Shown here: piece after piece, positions 10,083 to 23,000 of the stretch | Layout: the number at the start of each line of letters is the position of its first letter | Position numbering within the stretch: position 1 is the first letter of the stretch | DNA from: Dactylonectria macrodidyma | Taxonomy: Eukaryota; Ascomycota; Sordariomycetes; Hypocreales; Nectriaceae | Length of the DNA: 64,000 bases | Reading direction: 5' to 3' | NCBI GenBank assembly: GCA_020744425.1 | Contig: JAGMUV010000016.1 | Coordinates: 930,001-994,000 of the forward strand | Translations under genes and position numbers: made by a program | Notes under the pieces: model-generated | What the model was told of the DNA's origin: nothing | The model's database searches: none | Seen by the model: only the letters and a program-made list of their open reading frames with translations

Positions 10083-10697
10083 ATGAATGACGACAACCTG
10101 AAGCTCGCTCAAGCACTAAAATCCAGATCTGGCGCCTGCCTACCCCTTCCTACAGGGACACAGCGACAGGTTCGTCAGATCCCTGCGCCTGCGCCAGTAC
10201 AAAACACCAAAAGTGTGTATGATCTTAATGTACAGAGAACCATGTCGGCGATATCCAAAAACCGCGCGCCCGCCTACAACACGCGTTCGCTCCCTCTTTT
10301 GAGGCTTCTTAGCCGTCCTCCTCTTCCGTTTTCCTACCCACTGATACGAAGCATGAGCCTCGAGAGTTTACCCGAGACGGAAACACTGATGCAAAGCATC
10401 GTCGTTAAGAGCTTACCGAAGGCGAACGCACTGATACAAAGCATCAACGCCAAGAGTTTACCCGAGACAGAAAGAGGTAGAGGAGACGTTCCCGACCTGT
10501 TCTCCTCAGCTAAGAGCTAACAAAGCGCAGAATGTCCCATATGCTACAACAGCTACGGGGAGGAAGGCCCGGAGGGGATTGTAGAAACGCCTGTTGCTTT
10601 TTGCGCTTGCAAACATGTCTTTGGTAATCATTGCATGAAGTCGTGGCTGCGATATGCGGTAACTTGCCCGTACTGCCGTGAGCTGCAAGGACAGTGA
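10083..10697 (+). CDS. RING-finger protein, probable E3 ubiquitin ligase
   Basis: Two-exon model: 10083-10476 and 10531-10697, giving 186 residues. The 54-nt intron has donor GTAGAG, branch AGCTAAC and acceptor GCGCAG, phase 1, and completes a GAA codon directly before the zinc-finger sequence. Exon 2 encodes ECPICYNSYGEEG, then FCACKHVFGNHCMKSWL and TCPYCRELQGQ. This is a RING pattern (C-x2-C, C-x-C-x4-H ... H-C, C-P-x-C) placed at the extreme C-terminus. Exon 1 is basic and Pro/Ser-rich. It ends in about three imperfect units around SLPETETLMQSI, SLPKANALIQSI and SLPETER. An ORF call without the intron would miss the RING. Substrate and partners are unknown. Confidence 0.75.
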
Positions 10698-11173
10698 AAC
10701 TAGCCCGGGATTGACTGCGTAAAACGATGCAGGTCGAAGTCGAGTTTTAGATGCCAACAATAGCGGTAGTTTCTGATAGGAAAGGACCGATCGTCTGTGG
10801 TTGTTATGCCGGACATTGATGCAAACGCATCATCGCACCCTTCTATATGATAGTGGCATAGTGCATTCTCCGCTCGAAGGGACGCCAAGTTAGACTCTGG
10901 ATCAGAAACGCCAACGGGGATCGCACCGCTTAGAATGGTATATGTTAGGGTACAGCAGTTCGTTGTTCGCTGGTCGGCCCCCCTTGTTAGCGCATATTGC
11001 ACTCGCTGCAGCTGGCACATGAGGATGCATCAGGAGCCACACACGGCCGTCGGCACTGATCATCGTCGAGTCACTGCTGGTATGACTCAGGAGATTACTA
11101 ATAGTGGTCCAAACGACACTATAAGAATAACGTCAGGCCCTCGATTGACATCTTAGAGATTGGCCCTGCTATT

Positions 11174-12692
11174 ATGGCTTTCTTGCTCTGGTGGTTCTTT
11201 GTCTCTGCACTGGACTTGACGGCGTGGGTCGCTTGTCGCAGAATATGTCTCCTCCAACGGAGAATTGACGCAATTTCGCTTCGTCGGCCTTCGGATGAGC
11301 ACAGCCGTTCTTCCTTCCCTTTTTCAGTCCTAAACCGTCTTAAGAAGCACTACGCTAAGCTGCTATCATATGACGATACAAATGTATCAGGCTTCACCCC
11401 TCCCAGAGTGACAAGGTCAATTATAGCTACCCTCATTCTCATTCAAAACTTGATCGCTATTTTAATCGCTGCTATACCAAGCGACAGGAGCTTAGACCGT
11501 ATCTGCACTCGTGCAGGGGAGCTTGCGCTAGGCAACCTAATCCTGCTCATCATGCTGATGTTCTCGGGCTGGGCTCTGAATCGTTTAGTCCGTCAAAGCG
11601 AGGCGCAACTGTTGTGGATACACGCCTTTTTTGGATGGCTGGTGTGGTACGAAGCCTTGCTCCACTCTGTGGCATCGATGTCACAGGTTTCCCATGTCGG
11701 TGCGTGGTTCTTTGGTCACTTTGCGAGAAGAGTCTAATTGCATTAGGCAACAGAGTTGTTACAGCAGCTTGTTTTGGTATTGCGGTGAGCTTTTTGTTAT
11801 CTCCTCATTTCCCTACCCCCCTCATATGCACAGCTTGAGAAGTACGGTTCTCAGTCACGAGTGGAGCTGAACGAGGCAGTAGGCTATCATCGTGCTGTTC
11901 GTCATCATATCGTCAGCCCAGTTCGGATCGCGAATGTTTCGAATCCTCCACAGCGTCTTCGGACTACTCTTCACTGTTCTCGTGGCAGTTCACTACCAGA
12001 CGCAAAACATTCCCTTCATCCTGCTCGCCTCTCTGATTATTGTTGTTCTCGTCTTCTACCGTTTCACCGGGGTAGAGAGCCTCAAGAAAGAGATGGGTGG
12101 CAGGGATTCGGGAATCGCAAGGGTGAAGCCGCAGGTCGATATGATGAACAACAACGAATCTGCCTACTATTTCAACGTCAACGGCAGAGCATGGAGAGTA
12201 GCTTGGTACGAGAGGGACGACGGAAGCCAATATCACAAACCCATCCTCCTCCTGGCAACACCTTCGAGCTTGGACGCCTACGAGATAGAGGGTCCCTTCC
12301 CCATTCCGCATCCCCCATATGTGACTATGCCAAGAGACTTGGACATCGCCGTCTCTGACAGTGGACTCCACGAGGCGTTCACGTGTTTTTGTCGTCGAAG
12401 CAGCCTCGGATACGAGACGAAAATGACATGGTACAATGTACAAGACGGGCTGCGAAGAATGTTCTTGGCCCACGTCAGGGATCACTTTCGTAGTCAGAAT
12501 CACCGGAGCGTCGTCAAAATCATCTATTTCAGAGCAGCGAGTAAAGAGTTTGGGGGTGAAATCGGCATAGCGAAGACGCTTGGGCAAGCCATCCAAGTCA
12601 AGTTGATCGAGATTGATGGGCCCGAGCACGACCTGCAAAATCTGTTGCGGCAGCAGCCCCTCCAGCTTCAAGCAAGTACATGTGGTGGGTGA
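11174..12692 (+). CDS. ferric-reductase/NOX-like membrane oxidoreductase, diverged
   Basis: Predicted exons 11174-11699, 11747-11784 and 11883-12692 give 457 residues. Intron 1 (47 nt, GTGCGT...ATTAG) is phase 1. Intron 2 (98 nt, GTGAGC, branch GCTGAAC, GTAG) is phase 0. The transmembrane domain has two helices with paired haem-ligand histidines at exact 14-residue spacing: WIH...LLH (about H150/H164) and ILH...AVH (about H211/H225), the signature of the ferric reductase/NADPH oxidase haem domain. The cytoplasmic part retains an IEGPFPIPHPPY segment and a late MTWYNVQDGLRRMF block. It lacks a recognisable PGQ/HPF flavin-binding stretch, and at 457 residues it is shorter than usual (typically over 550). 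It may bind haem but have lost flavin reduction. Exon 2, only 38 nt, is the least certain part. Confidence 0.7.
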
Positions 12693-14776
12693 AAGATAGG
12701 AGCGGGCCCACCTCCCAAGAGATGTATTGACATGTCGCTAGTAATCGGCGAAAACTTCAGGTCGCATTCGCCCCTTTTCGGGCGGCGTGTCTAAGTGTGG
12801 GGGTGGCGGACACTGCTGGGTTCGGCCGACCTGGGAACGGCCCAGGAGAGACATAGCACGAAGCTTACTGGGTAGAAACTGGAGAAAAATGGGGAGCACT
12901 GTATTCGGGGTTCAAACTATGTCGAAGTGAGGTCGATGTTTGTTGTGAACTGGGCGCGTAACGCGTTTCTGGCGCAGGACTGTACGAAGGAATGCGCGCC
13001 GGACTCAAAAACACCCAATAGAGAGAAACGCCGCCTCGAATGCCTTTCACGATCGAAGCTTGAAACTTGGAAAGGGTAACAAAAGTTACTCGCCGTCCTT
13101 GGGATGCCTTCTGACTATGCCCGTTTTGTGGAAGATCACGGAACGCATTTACAATCTATCCCTTGTAACGAACGGCACGCGACTTCGCTGCTACCTATTT
13201 CATTTGATTTGCTACTCCACACCTTCACAACCCTTGACTGCGATCGGTCCGCGAAATGTCACCGGGTCCGCGCCCTCGCTACATTTTGTGGATGAGTTAA
13301 CTGCCCGATACATACTGACGGATGCGCCGTTTGATTGCTAACTGAACGGTTAGGACGCTTGCTTACATGCCAGAATGCTCGTACACACACACATGCTAAT
13401 AATAGGCACAACTGGGTGGGACATGCGCTCTGTGTCTCGATCTGACGTTTTGTGTGTCCACAAAGCGTTGCGCAGTGTTTTGCGCCAAGACGACCATGAC
13501 CACCGGGTAAGACTAAGTTAGTGAGTACATTACGCGACGTGTAGCTTACATTACGCCTCACCATGCGGGTAATTACTCTGCCGGTGTCACGGGTGTTTCG
13601 CAGGCAAGATGTGCCTGTCACTTATTAGGCCGTGTGTTGCAGTGAATATGTCATTGACCCTACGAACTCGGGGACGCGCCGGGCACATTGGGTGCTCAAG
13701 TGGGGAGGGAATGTTACACATGACATCCAAAGTAACAAAATTAGCGCTTAATGCACACACTGCACAGACTAAGAACTAGATACAGATTTCGTCTGGAATC
13801 CTTAGCCTACTTATGTGGTTCCGGTTGTTTCTCAACCAACAATTTCGCGGATCACTTCCTCATATCGCTTAACGCGGGACCATAAAAAGAAACGAAATTA
13901 TCGAGTTCTTACTGTAGGGTAGGTATAAAAACTTGCGAGGATCAGGGGGGATGTGACACACATGTTAGTTCAAGGGTGTCGGCGAAACGCAATGTCGTAG
14001 GAGTCGTTGACTCGTGAATGGACGTGTGTTCGGTTTGGGTAACTGAGCTAGGACGGAGGGAGATGACTGATGTCACGAGAAGCCTCAAATCTAAGGTGGA
14101 AGTGTAAACAGCGGTTGATCGTGTCGGAAAGCTACCTACCTAGAGTGGCACTCGAGCGTACTCTGTGTGTTGTGGCCACAACTACAGACCGTATCGTGAC
14201 CGCAATCCTGAGTCATAGGCCACCCTGACCGCCTTCCAACTCGAGTAATGGCGCCCGGCAAAAGCTCGGCGAGTTTCGTGCCAGAAACCTTACCTCAGCA
14301 AGCTCAGACCATTTTGCTCTTGCCAAGGCAACGGACGGGACTATACCTAATCTGTAAAGTCATGTGCGCGCTATACCTAATCGGTACGGTCCTCGAGCAA
14401 ATGGTCTAGGACAGGAGACGCAAACCGCAGGCGGTCTGCCCAGAAGAGCCTTGAGGAACGAAGTTAGAGACGAAAATCGGTCAACATACCTTGAGCAAAT
14501 TTTATCATTTTCAGCTGACATGAATTTAGTTGAAGCAAGATCGGCAGCTCGGCAGTTGTAGCGTCGTTGCAGGCTTGACTATAGGTGGGGTGTGATTGGC
14601 ATGTCGAGATCATAAAACATATCTCCGGCTCTCTATAAAACCTCATAGAAACCTTAATAGCAACCCAGGGTGGAGTCATGTCACTGGCACTCACTCTCCC
14701 AAAAGCTCACGATTAAAAGCATTATAGTCAATTCATTTGATTATAAGATATAGCATCTATAGCCCTCTCCCTCATC
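12693..14776. other. 2-kb intergenic stretch, no gene recognised
   Basis: No frame has a recognisable domain. A short direct repeat CTATACCTAATC recurs at about 14341 and 14371. A TATAAAAA box near 13924 has no obvious gene downstream. Confidence 0.5.
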
Positions 14777-14782
14777 TTGAAC

Positions 14783-15327
14783 ATGGCGACGTGCCCGGTT
14801 CGGTTCCAATTTTCCTGCGACAATATCCCCGAAGGTCTGAATTTTACTCACGAGATTTCAAAGAGTCTCGTCAGGCCCCTATCCCATGCCCGGCAAGATG
14901 ATTCATACGCCTATCGTTTTCAACGTGCAGTGCTGCCTTTTTTGAAAGAACACGAACCGGTTTGCCGCGCAGCGTCCAATCCGTTTTGCGGAATTTGCGG
15001 ATCACCCATCGCAACCGTTCTGCAGACGCCAATGTCCTTTCTTCACAAAGAGGGTGATCCCTACGTTGGGGTTCTTGTCAGCGGCGTGTGTGGGAAAGGC
15101 GAATGCGAAAGCCAGACGCGACAAGCCATCCAGGAGGAGATGTTCGAAGTTGGGGCAGGGGCCGAGGCTCGGGTGGGAGCTGTAGTTTGCGCGGTGTGCG
15201 GAAAGATGGAAGGGATTAGGAAGTGCGGGCGGTGCAAAGCCGTGGCATACTGTGGCAAAGAACACTAGAAGGCGGATTGGAAGACACACAGGGGAGCGTG
15301 TGTATCTTGGGACGAAGAAAGTGACTG
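14783..15327 (+). pseudogene. MYND zinc-finger protein, stopped inside the finger
   Basis: From ATG 14783 the frame runs 161 residues to a TAG at 15266-15268. The C-terminal part is a MYND finger: VCAVCGKMEGIRKCGRCKAV then YCGKEH. The stop sits where the family has Gln (consensus CxxxHQKxDWxxHxxxC). The frame continues after it with KADWKTHRGACVSW, the remaining ligands, to TGA at 15325. A CAG-to-TAG change explains this exactly. Upstream, FCGICGSPI and SGVCGKGECE give further Cys pairs. MYND proteins mediate protein-protein contacts. Without the last H and C the zinc site cannot form, so this copy is either a recent pseudogene or depends on TAG readthrough. Confidence 0.7.
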
Positions 15328-15456
15328 AGCAGGGGAATCACCTTGCAAGAGTTGCCTTATAAGATCGAGAGTCATGGCTAGGTACAGGACAGTAGGGTGA
15401 AAGGGAGAAATAAATTCAAATGTAGAGGCGCCTGACACTATAGCAGTAACCACTGT

Positions 15457-16544
15457 CTACTCTCGGTCAGCATATTTCCTAGGGGGGTGCCGGCTGCGAT
15501 GCGGCCGTGTTCCACTATCAAGACTGGGGGAAGGGGCTAATGTAATCGATGATTCCTCAGCATCAGCTATATTAGCTATAGTCAAAGGAGATGGGGGATT
15601 GGGTGAGGCTTTTGCGCTGTCCGCTGTGTGCGGCAGATGGAGGCGGCCTCTTGTCACTTCTTGCGAAGTTGGATTCCCGTAGGATGGCTCCGCAACATCG
15701 CTGGCGCCCTCGGAGACGCGCTGTCTCTTTGAAGGGGTGGATGGAGTGGCCCGGCCCTCCCAGCGAGCGGACCGCTTTGAAGGCGGAGTAGCGGTCGGAG
15801 TCGGCGTGGCCGGGGGGGCTTGGGCAAGCCTCGGCAGATAGGCCAAGTCAAGGATACGGAGGGCCAGTTGATTGGTGTCAGTGGTGCGACCAGCTACCTT
15901 GGCGGTAATGCTCAGGAGAGCTCCAGGTGATGGTGTTCTGACTCTTTGCCACCGCTTCGTATTTTCAAAGAAACAAGTTATGGAGAACGGGACCGGAGAT
16001 GCCTTTGAGGCGTCGTACACGGATGTTTCAACGGTGAAGCGGCGAGGTTCAGAAGGGTCGCTGGTGTTGTCACTGGGCGGTGGCACGGATCCGATGACGG
16101 TCACCATCGGGCACCACTGTCCTGGTAAGTAGCGGCGATATTCTTCGAAGTCGGAGACATCACCAGGGTGTCTAGGAAGTCAGCCGTGTGAGGCTGAGTG
16201 TGAGGCTGAGTGTTAGTTATGACATACCTCGACAAACTGAGGGCCTGGACGCTGATCTCTAGCGTGCCGCCCGCGGACTGGGCGGCGGAGAAGCGGCCGT
16301 CGGCATAGAAGAAGGTGTTAGGGGTGTAGAGGTCGCGCTCTTCTCGCGTCAGATAGGCATGAATGCGGGTGCGGATAGGGTTAATGTCGATGTGAGAACT
16401 ATAGAAGCCGTCCTCATCGAAGATATTAACTTCAGTCTGGATTTCCACGTAATTAGGTGCGTTTTCCCGACCCGGGTCGTCTGTAATGCTGTCGACAAAG
16501 TCTCGTAAGTGGATAGTATTCGAGAAGGTTGCCTGCCGAGACAT
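15457..16544 (-). CDS. OB-fold-like nucleic-acid-binding protein, possible Helitron partner
   Basis: Two exons, 16544-16228 and 16171-15457, give 343 residues. The intron (56 nt, GTATGT, branch GGCTGAC, TCCTAG) is phase 2; its splicing yields SLSRHPGDVSDFEEYRRYLPGQW. The N-terminal half is a beta-rich domain (ATFSNTIHLRDF, VEIQTEVNIFDEDGFYSSHI). The middle reads WCPMVTVIGSV, then PGALLSITAKVAGRT and LALRILDLAYLP, strongly suggestive of an OB-fold barrel as in RPA-type single-strand-DNA binders. The C-terminus is Pro/Ser/Thr-rich and basic, ending RHPPRKYADRE. It lies head-to-head with the Helitron Rep-helicase gene, 479 bp apart. That fits the known habit of Helitrons to carry RPA-like genes, but membership in the element is inference. 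Confidence 0.6.
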
Positions 16545-17023
16545 GACGAATAGAGGTTGAAGGTGAAGCAAGTTGCGGAAAAGGGCAGGAAGTCAGGGGG
16601 TAGTATAGGCGGCTTATATAGAGGAGTAATTCCAAATTCTTAATACACCACCTTCGTCGAGCCTTCAGGGGCTGTGACGGATGTGGTGTTAGAGGAGGAA
16701 ACCTTGATATATGCGCAAAGCGATTGGCGAAGAACAGAACGCGGCTAACATTATGAAGTCACTACGGTTTTAAGGCAAGACGGTGCCTGTCTCTGCATCT
16801 AAGGGTGTAATGGTTTCTGAGCTTCTACTGGAGCAAAGGATCAGGGGAGACCCAGGGTGAGACATAGAGAACGGATTCTCAGACTAAGCAGGAGCAAGGC
16901 CCGGGGTCGGGTAGTAGGATGTCATGGAGAAGGTAGCAGGATTATTTATCTAGGGCCCTGCGTCATGTTTCGTGCAGCGTGGCAGAAATACTAATATAGG
17001 AGATCTAGTGAAGGCGATTCGTT

Positions 17024-20000
17024 ATGGAGAAGGAGAGTCTAGCTGAACAGTTCTGTCGACAGGATGCGCGCAATCGCGAGAACGTGGCGCTCGCCAATCT
17101 AGGAATCCGTACATCGGCGGACATTTTCGAGGCTGCGCAGCGGCAGTTCCAGGAGGCGGCTAGGACAGAGAGCAACTCAGTGCCGCCGGGAGAGGTCGAC
17201 GCTTCGGGGCTGGCGGGCCTCGGCATCCGGACGTCGGCTGACATTTTAGAAGCGACGCAAAGAGAGTACGAACAATCGAGGGAGAAGGGCTCTCGCAGGC
17301 GGCAGGGTCGGAAACCGAGGGAGTCTGGCAGCGTCGAGAGGCAGCCAAGGAGCCTAGAAGGCAGACCGGGAAACAACGAGGCTGCAGGGCCGGGAAACAA
17401 CCAGCCTGCAAGGCCTGGAGCATTGTTCCGGTTCGTTCAGATGGACGGAGGCAGCGGGGTGCCGTTAGCCCCACGGCCGTCGGTGGGTTGTCTGACGGGG
17501 CCGGCCAGCGAGGAGGAAGCGCGCAATCAGCTGGATATGGCGATGCTCGCGGGACCAGATTTCCATCCATCGGTGGAAATGCTGGAGGCTGGGCGAAGGT
17601 CTCTGATCGCAGGTCTGGGGCTTCGGACGGTGGCTGATATTTCCGAGGAGTCGAGAAACGAAAATTTTCGGCAATGGAAGCGGACGAGGACAGTGGAGTC
17701 GTTCGGCCAAGTCGCCGGCGAGGCCGAGGATGCGGCGGAGGACGGTGCTCCTTCTGCGGGGCCTAGTCGGCAGCCGGGAAGGAAGAGAGCGGCTTCTGGC
17801 CGCACTGATCAGCCAGCGCTAAAGCGCAAGAGGGCCGCGGTCCGCCGAGAGAGGGACGAGGAAGAACAGGCGGGGGATCTCGCCAGCGTCTTAGGGGCGC
17901 TCGACGAAGAGTTTGCAGAGAAGGAGCGACTCTCGCACGGACAGGAATGGTGTGCGCTTGTGCCCCACGAGAGGAAGGTGAAGACGGTCCAGGACTTTTA
18001 TAAAGCGTTTCATGAGACGAAGACGTTACCGATCCTCACCTGCATGTTCTGCTACCGTAAGTATAGCAGGGCAGAGCTGGAGGATGTTGAGTGGGACCGG
18101 TGGATGGCAAGTCCTGTCGAGAAGCGCGATGGATCACCCTTTAAGTGCCTCCGGTGCTTCCCTGTGGGGGAGAGGATTAGCGGGTGTGCCGACTGCGTGA
18201 GACACCTCGGGCGAGGAGCCTTGTCTCCAGCAGCGCGGCTGCACACCCGACTGGGATGCGAGCACATGTTTCCCGACGAGCTGAAGGGCCTTACGCCGGT
18301 CGAGGAGAAGCTCATCGCGCTGAACTCATGTTACGGCTTCATCACTAAGTACAGCATCCCAGAGGGGCACCGGCAGAATGTAAGGTATCCGAGGCACGTA
18401 AAGGGGCACATCACGGTATTCCCTAACAACGTACAGGAGCTGGCGACAAGGGTACTTCCGCATCCGCTCCTGAAGGTTATGGATGATATCCACGTGTCGT
18501 GGCAGGGGCCGGAGAAGCCGGCGCCGAGCGATCTCTCGGCTCTGCTCTCAGTGCGGCGCCGGGTTGTAGAAAAGGCGCTGCTGTGGCTGAAGAGGCACAA
18601 TCCCTTGTATGCCGACATCGACATTGACAGGGCAGAACTGGATAGCTGGGACGCACCGTCGCACGGTGTGCTAAACCAAGTCTATGAGCGTTTGGAACGG
18701 GACGAGCCGTCGGCGTGGGAGAGGGCACGAACAGCACAAGTCGTCCCACCCACAGAACGCGGCTTGGAGGACGAGGGAAGTGTAGATATTCGAGAAGTGC
18801 TGGCAACGCTGGGCCAGGGGTTCGACGTAGGCATCGGGGGGGACGCGGCGAGGAAACCAGCGGATGCCGATTGTGAAGCCGGCGACGAGAACGTCGACAG
18901 TGCTACCGCCGCTGCCGGCCCGGTCCACGAGATCAGCTCGTCCGGGATGTTCGCCCTCGATGGGCGACCGGATATCGAGGACGCGGAGAAGTTGCGGTAT
19001 GTCTACGACGCTCTGCGGCATGATGATGCCCGTGACGAAATGCGGGCCGGGACGTTGGCGGGATCGGCCGAGGTGCGGCATGGAGACACGCGTGAACCTT
19101 ATATTCTCGTGTCCAGGGGGGAAGATTTTGCCGATCCCTTCGACGCACCGTTCTTTGCAAAGACGTTTCCGACGCTGTTTCCAGCCGGTAGCGGGGGCCC
19201 ACGCCAGGCGGAAGAAAGCATCGGAGACGCGGCCGAAGAGGTGCATAGAGGTGTTGATGCGGAGGCCAGGGCGCGGAGTCTCGTCTCGTCGCGGAACATG
19301 ACCCTGGAGACGTGGGCCAAAGTGGTGCTCCAGCGTCACGGCGGCCGGTTCGCGACGCATCACGTCTTCGCGTTCCTCGTCTTCAACATGGGAGTGAGGT
19401 CGAGAAATCGTCGAGTTAGCATGCTGAGCGTGACGAGGAAGAACTTCTCGGAGGTGGAGCGCATCGTACGCTCGCTCAGCGCTGAGAGGTTGGAGGCGGC
19501 CAAGGTCGATCTGGAGGCGACCGGGAAGACAGTTGACGAGGCTGTCGACCAGTTATTGAGGAGTCTGTCGCTGTACGGGTTCCGCCAGCCAATGTCGAGG
19601 GAGAGCCGGCTGAGCATGCGGCGGAAGATCAAGTCCTTCATCATACGGGAAGGTATGCCCGCGATCTGGTTCATGCTGAACCCGAACGACATCACAAACC
19701 CGGTCAAGCTCAGGCTTGCTGTATATCGGATGAGGGATCCGGACGAAGCCGAGGCCTTTCTGACGAGCCTCGACCTGGCATATAAGCGGGCACGGCTGGC
19801 GGTCTCGGATCCCCTTAGCTCGGCAGTCTTCTTCCACCGGGAGGTGTCCATGTTCTTCGAACACTACGTGAAGACTGGAGAGGATTCTGTGTTTGGGCGG
19901 ATCAGTCGATACTTCGGAGCTGTGGAGACTAACGAGCGCGGGGCGCTCCACGTCCACGGATTGCTCTGGATCTAGGGAAATATGCACCTTAGCTCCATAC

Positions 20001-23000
20001 TCGGAGATGTCGTGGGGGAGGATCAAGCGGAGTACCGGGAGAGGGTCATCCGGTACGTCGACAGTGTCTTCGAGGTGGTTAGTTCCCCGCGCGCAAGAGC
20101 GACTCAGGAACGCATTGCTTAACATGAGAGTTGATAAATGCAGGATCTTGACCAGGAGGCTTTCTCGGCGGCGCAGGCGGAGAGGTCGGTGACGTCGGAC
20201 ATATCGTCGTTGTTGCGGAACAGCCAACAATTCGCCCCCTCGTTCGACGAGGAAGCCAACTTTTGCGCAGGAGCTACCCAGATCCACACCCACAGCCCTA
20301 CGTGCGTGAAATACTCCATCAGGGGACAGCGCAAGAATCGAGATCCGTGCCGGTTCAAGGCGCTGTGGAGATTAGTGGAGAGGACGGCGTTCACCGAAAG
20401 CGGAGTGTTGCAGATCCGGCGGAGTCATAGCATGGTGAACCGTTGGAACAAGGCCATGGCTGTAGGACTGCGACACAACCACGACATCTCTTTCATCGCG
20501 ACGCAGTGCAAGACCATGGCCATCGTGTTCTACGTGACCAACTATGCAACCAAGGTCGAGGACCCGGTGTGGAAAAGGGTGGCCGCGGCGGCAGAACTGC
20601 TCCCCGTCCTGGACGAGTCGGTCGCCGAGAGCCAGACGGAGGAGGCGAAGCGAGGTCAGAACAGAACGCGGCAGTTCCTGATGAGGGTCGCGAACCGCAT
20701 CTTCACGGACCGGCCGCTATCGTAGGTCGAAGTCGTCGCTTATCTGCTGGGGTATCCTACTGAGTTTGCGAGCAACCACGGTTGGACCTTCCTAAATGCA
20801 TCTTCCCTTTACTGGCACATCTTCCGACGGTGGCGGCACCTGCGACACCAGAGCGGGATGGAGACGGCGGACGAGCAGGTCGAGGAGACGGTACTCCTAG
20901 AAGAGGCCGGACAAAGGATCTCTTTTCTACAAGCATACCCGCACCGCGGCGGACTACTGCAGGGACTGTCGCTGTACGACTACATGTCCGTAGTCAAGCT
21001 GAAGCGGAAGAGCAAGGGCGCAGGCGCCTGGGGGGAGGTGCAATTCGATAGCTCGTGGCCCCTCTTGCAGATGTGGGTGCAAGTACTGCAAAAGCCCGGC
21101 GAGCACGCTGTCGTCTGTTTCGATGGTTACCTGAGTACGGATTTTAGCGATGAAGGCGAGGTCTACCATAAGAGGTACGTAGTGAGCACGCGAATAGCTT
21201 GACATATCTGCCCAAAAGCTGACGTTGCAATGGTAGGGCGGCAGTCCAGCATCTCGCAATCTTCGTGCCGTGGGAATTGTTCTCGTCCGAGACATCAGGC
21301 GATATCAACACCATCTGGGAAAGACAGAAACAGGCGCTGCCTCGGAGGATGTCCTTCCTCGCGGATAACATCCAACTCCTTCACCGGTCAGCTGAAGACG
21401 CGAAACGCGATGCGAAGCAGTGGGCCGCCCAGTCCGGGGACGGCGATCCCGCCTCTGAGGCGATCGGCCCGGGTATGGGCGACGGTGATGAGGAGCCGGG
21501 TCGGGCGTTCCGATCGGACGGCGTCGCCAACGCAATACGCCTCATCGACGTCTTGAGGACGACGATGGGAGCCGACCAGGTCACGGCCGGCTCGAAGGAG
21601 ATCTCGAGAATGATACGGCAGCTGAGTCGATTCCACCAAGTGGCCTTGCGTTCAATGGACGAGCCGTGCGAAGAGATATTTAACGAGCAGGGGCCGAAGA
21701 AGGTATCGGACGCCCCAGAAGGACCGTTTCTGGGGCCAGACGTACCAGGACAGGGGTTGATCAGGTCCATCAAGTCGCAGCAAAGGAATGTCTCGAAAGA
21801 GAGAGAAAGGATGATCCAAGGAATACAAAGTCGGCCTGACAACGACACAACAGGTCACGGTTCAGGTGTGCACTGCTCGCCGATCGGGTTCGGCGAGCAG
21901 GGCGCGGGTCTCACGAGTGCCGAATCGGGGGCCTCAGTCCGGGGCGCGGGTCCTTCGACGAGCATCCACTTCGGCCCGTCGACGTCGTTTTCCTAGGCAG
22001 GGAGGCAACTGGTCGAGGGGTTCACGCTCAACGAGAGACAGAGCATCGCCCTCCGACTGATATGTCGCCAACTCGACCGGGTACGTCGCGATGAACAAGG
22101 GACACCTCAGCTCTGCCAATTCGTCGGCGGCGAGGGCGGCACGGGGAAGTCACGAGTCATTGAGGCCGTCGCCGAGCTGTTCGCGAGCAGGGGGATGTCG
22201 CACCGTCTGCTGCTAACGGCGACGTCGGGAACGGCCGCCGCGAGCATTGACGGGATCACCATCCACTCCGCGTGCGGGTTCTCCAAAGATGCAACGGCGC
22301 GGTCCCGCCGAGCGGAGCCGGACGGTTTTGCGGCGCCCAGCTCGTCTGGCCTCCGTACCGACGGGCAGACCACCGCCGAGTGGCAGGAGAAGTGGTTGCT
22401 GATCATAGACGAGGTCAGCATGTTGGGGGCGAGGACCCTGTACGCCGTAAACGAACGGCTCTGCCAGCTCCGAGGATCTGCCCGCGACTTCGGTGGGATC
22501 CCCGTCGTCCTCTTCTGCGGGGACTTTCACCAGTTCCGTCCCGTGCAGGAGAGATCGATCCTGCTCCCGAGCACGGCCATCGCCTGGGACGAAGAACGAT
22601 CGTTCACTGCCGAGCAGAGGTACCAGCACGACAGGGCACACGCACTGTGGAACAAGTTCACGACGGTGGTCATGCTGAACGAACAAGTCCGCGCCGCCGG
22701 CGATCCACAACTGCAGCGGCTGCTGACGCGAGTGCGCCAGGGCATGCAAGACCAGTCAGACCTGGAGTTGCTGAATAGCACCTGTTACCGGGAGGACAGG
22801 CAGATCCCATGGGAGTCGGGTATCACGGTAGTGACGCCGCTGAACAGAAACCGCTGGAACCTGAACATCGAGGGGTCCCTCTGTTTCCAGAAGGAGCGGA
22901 GAGCGCTGCTGCGCATCTTCATCTCCGAGCACAGATGGAAGGACGGCGAGCCGAGTGAGGAGGAAGCCGTCATGATCCTCAACCAGGGTGATGACAGCGC

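Noticed and set aside
18671..19363. Long minus-strand frames opposite the Helitron
   Set aside because: Shadow of a GC-rich coding sequence; no domain content, while the plus strand has clear motifs.
20075..20143. Apparent frameshift in the Helitron gene after the HUH domain
   Set aside because: Explained by a 69-nt intron with branch GCTTAAC and TGCAG acceptor that joins the two frames exactly.
21175..21236. Apparent stop and frame change in the Helitron gene
   Set aside because: A GTACGT...GCTGAC...GGTAG intron restores the arginine codon and the frame.
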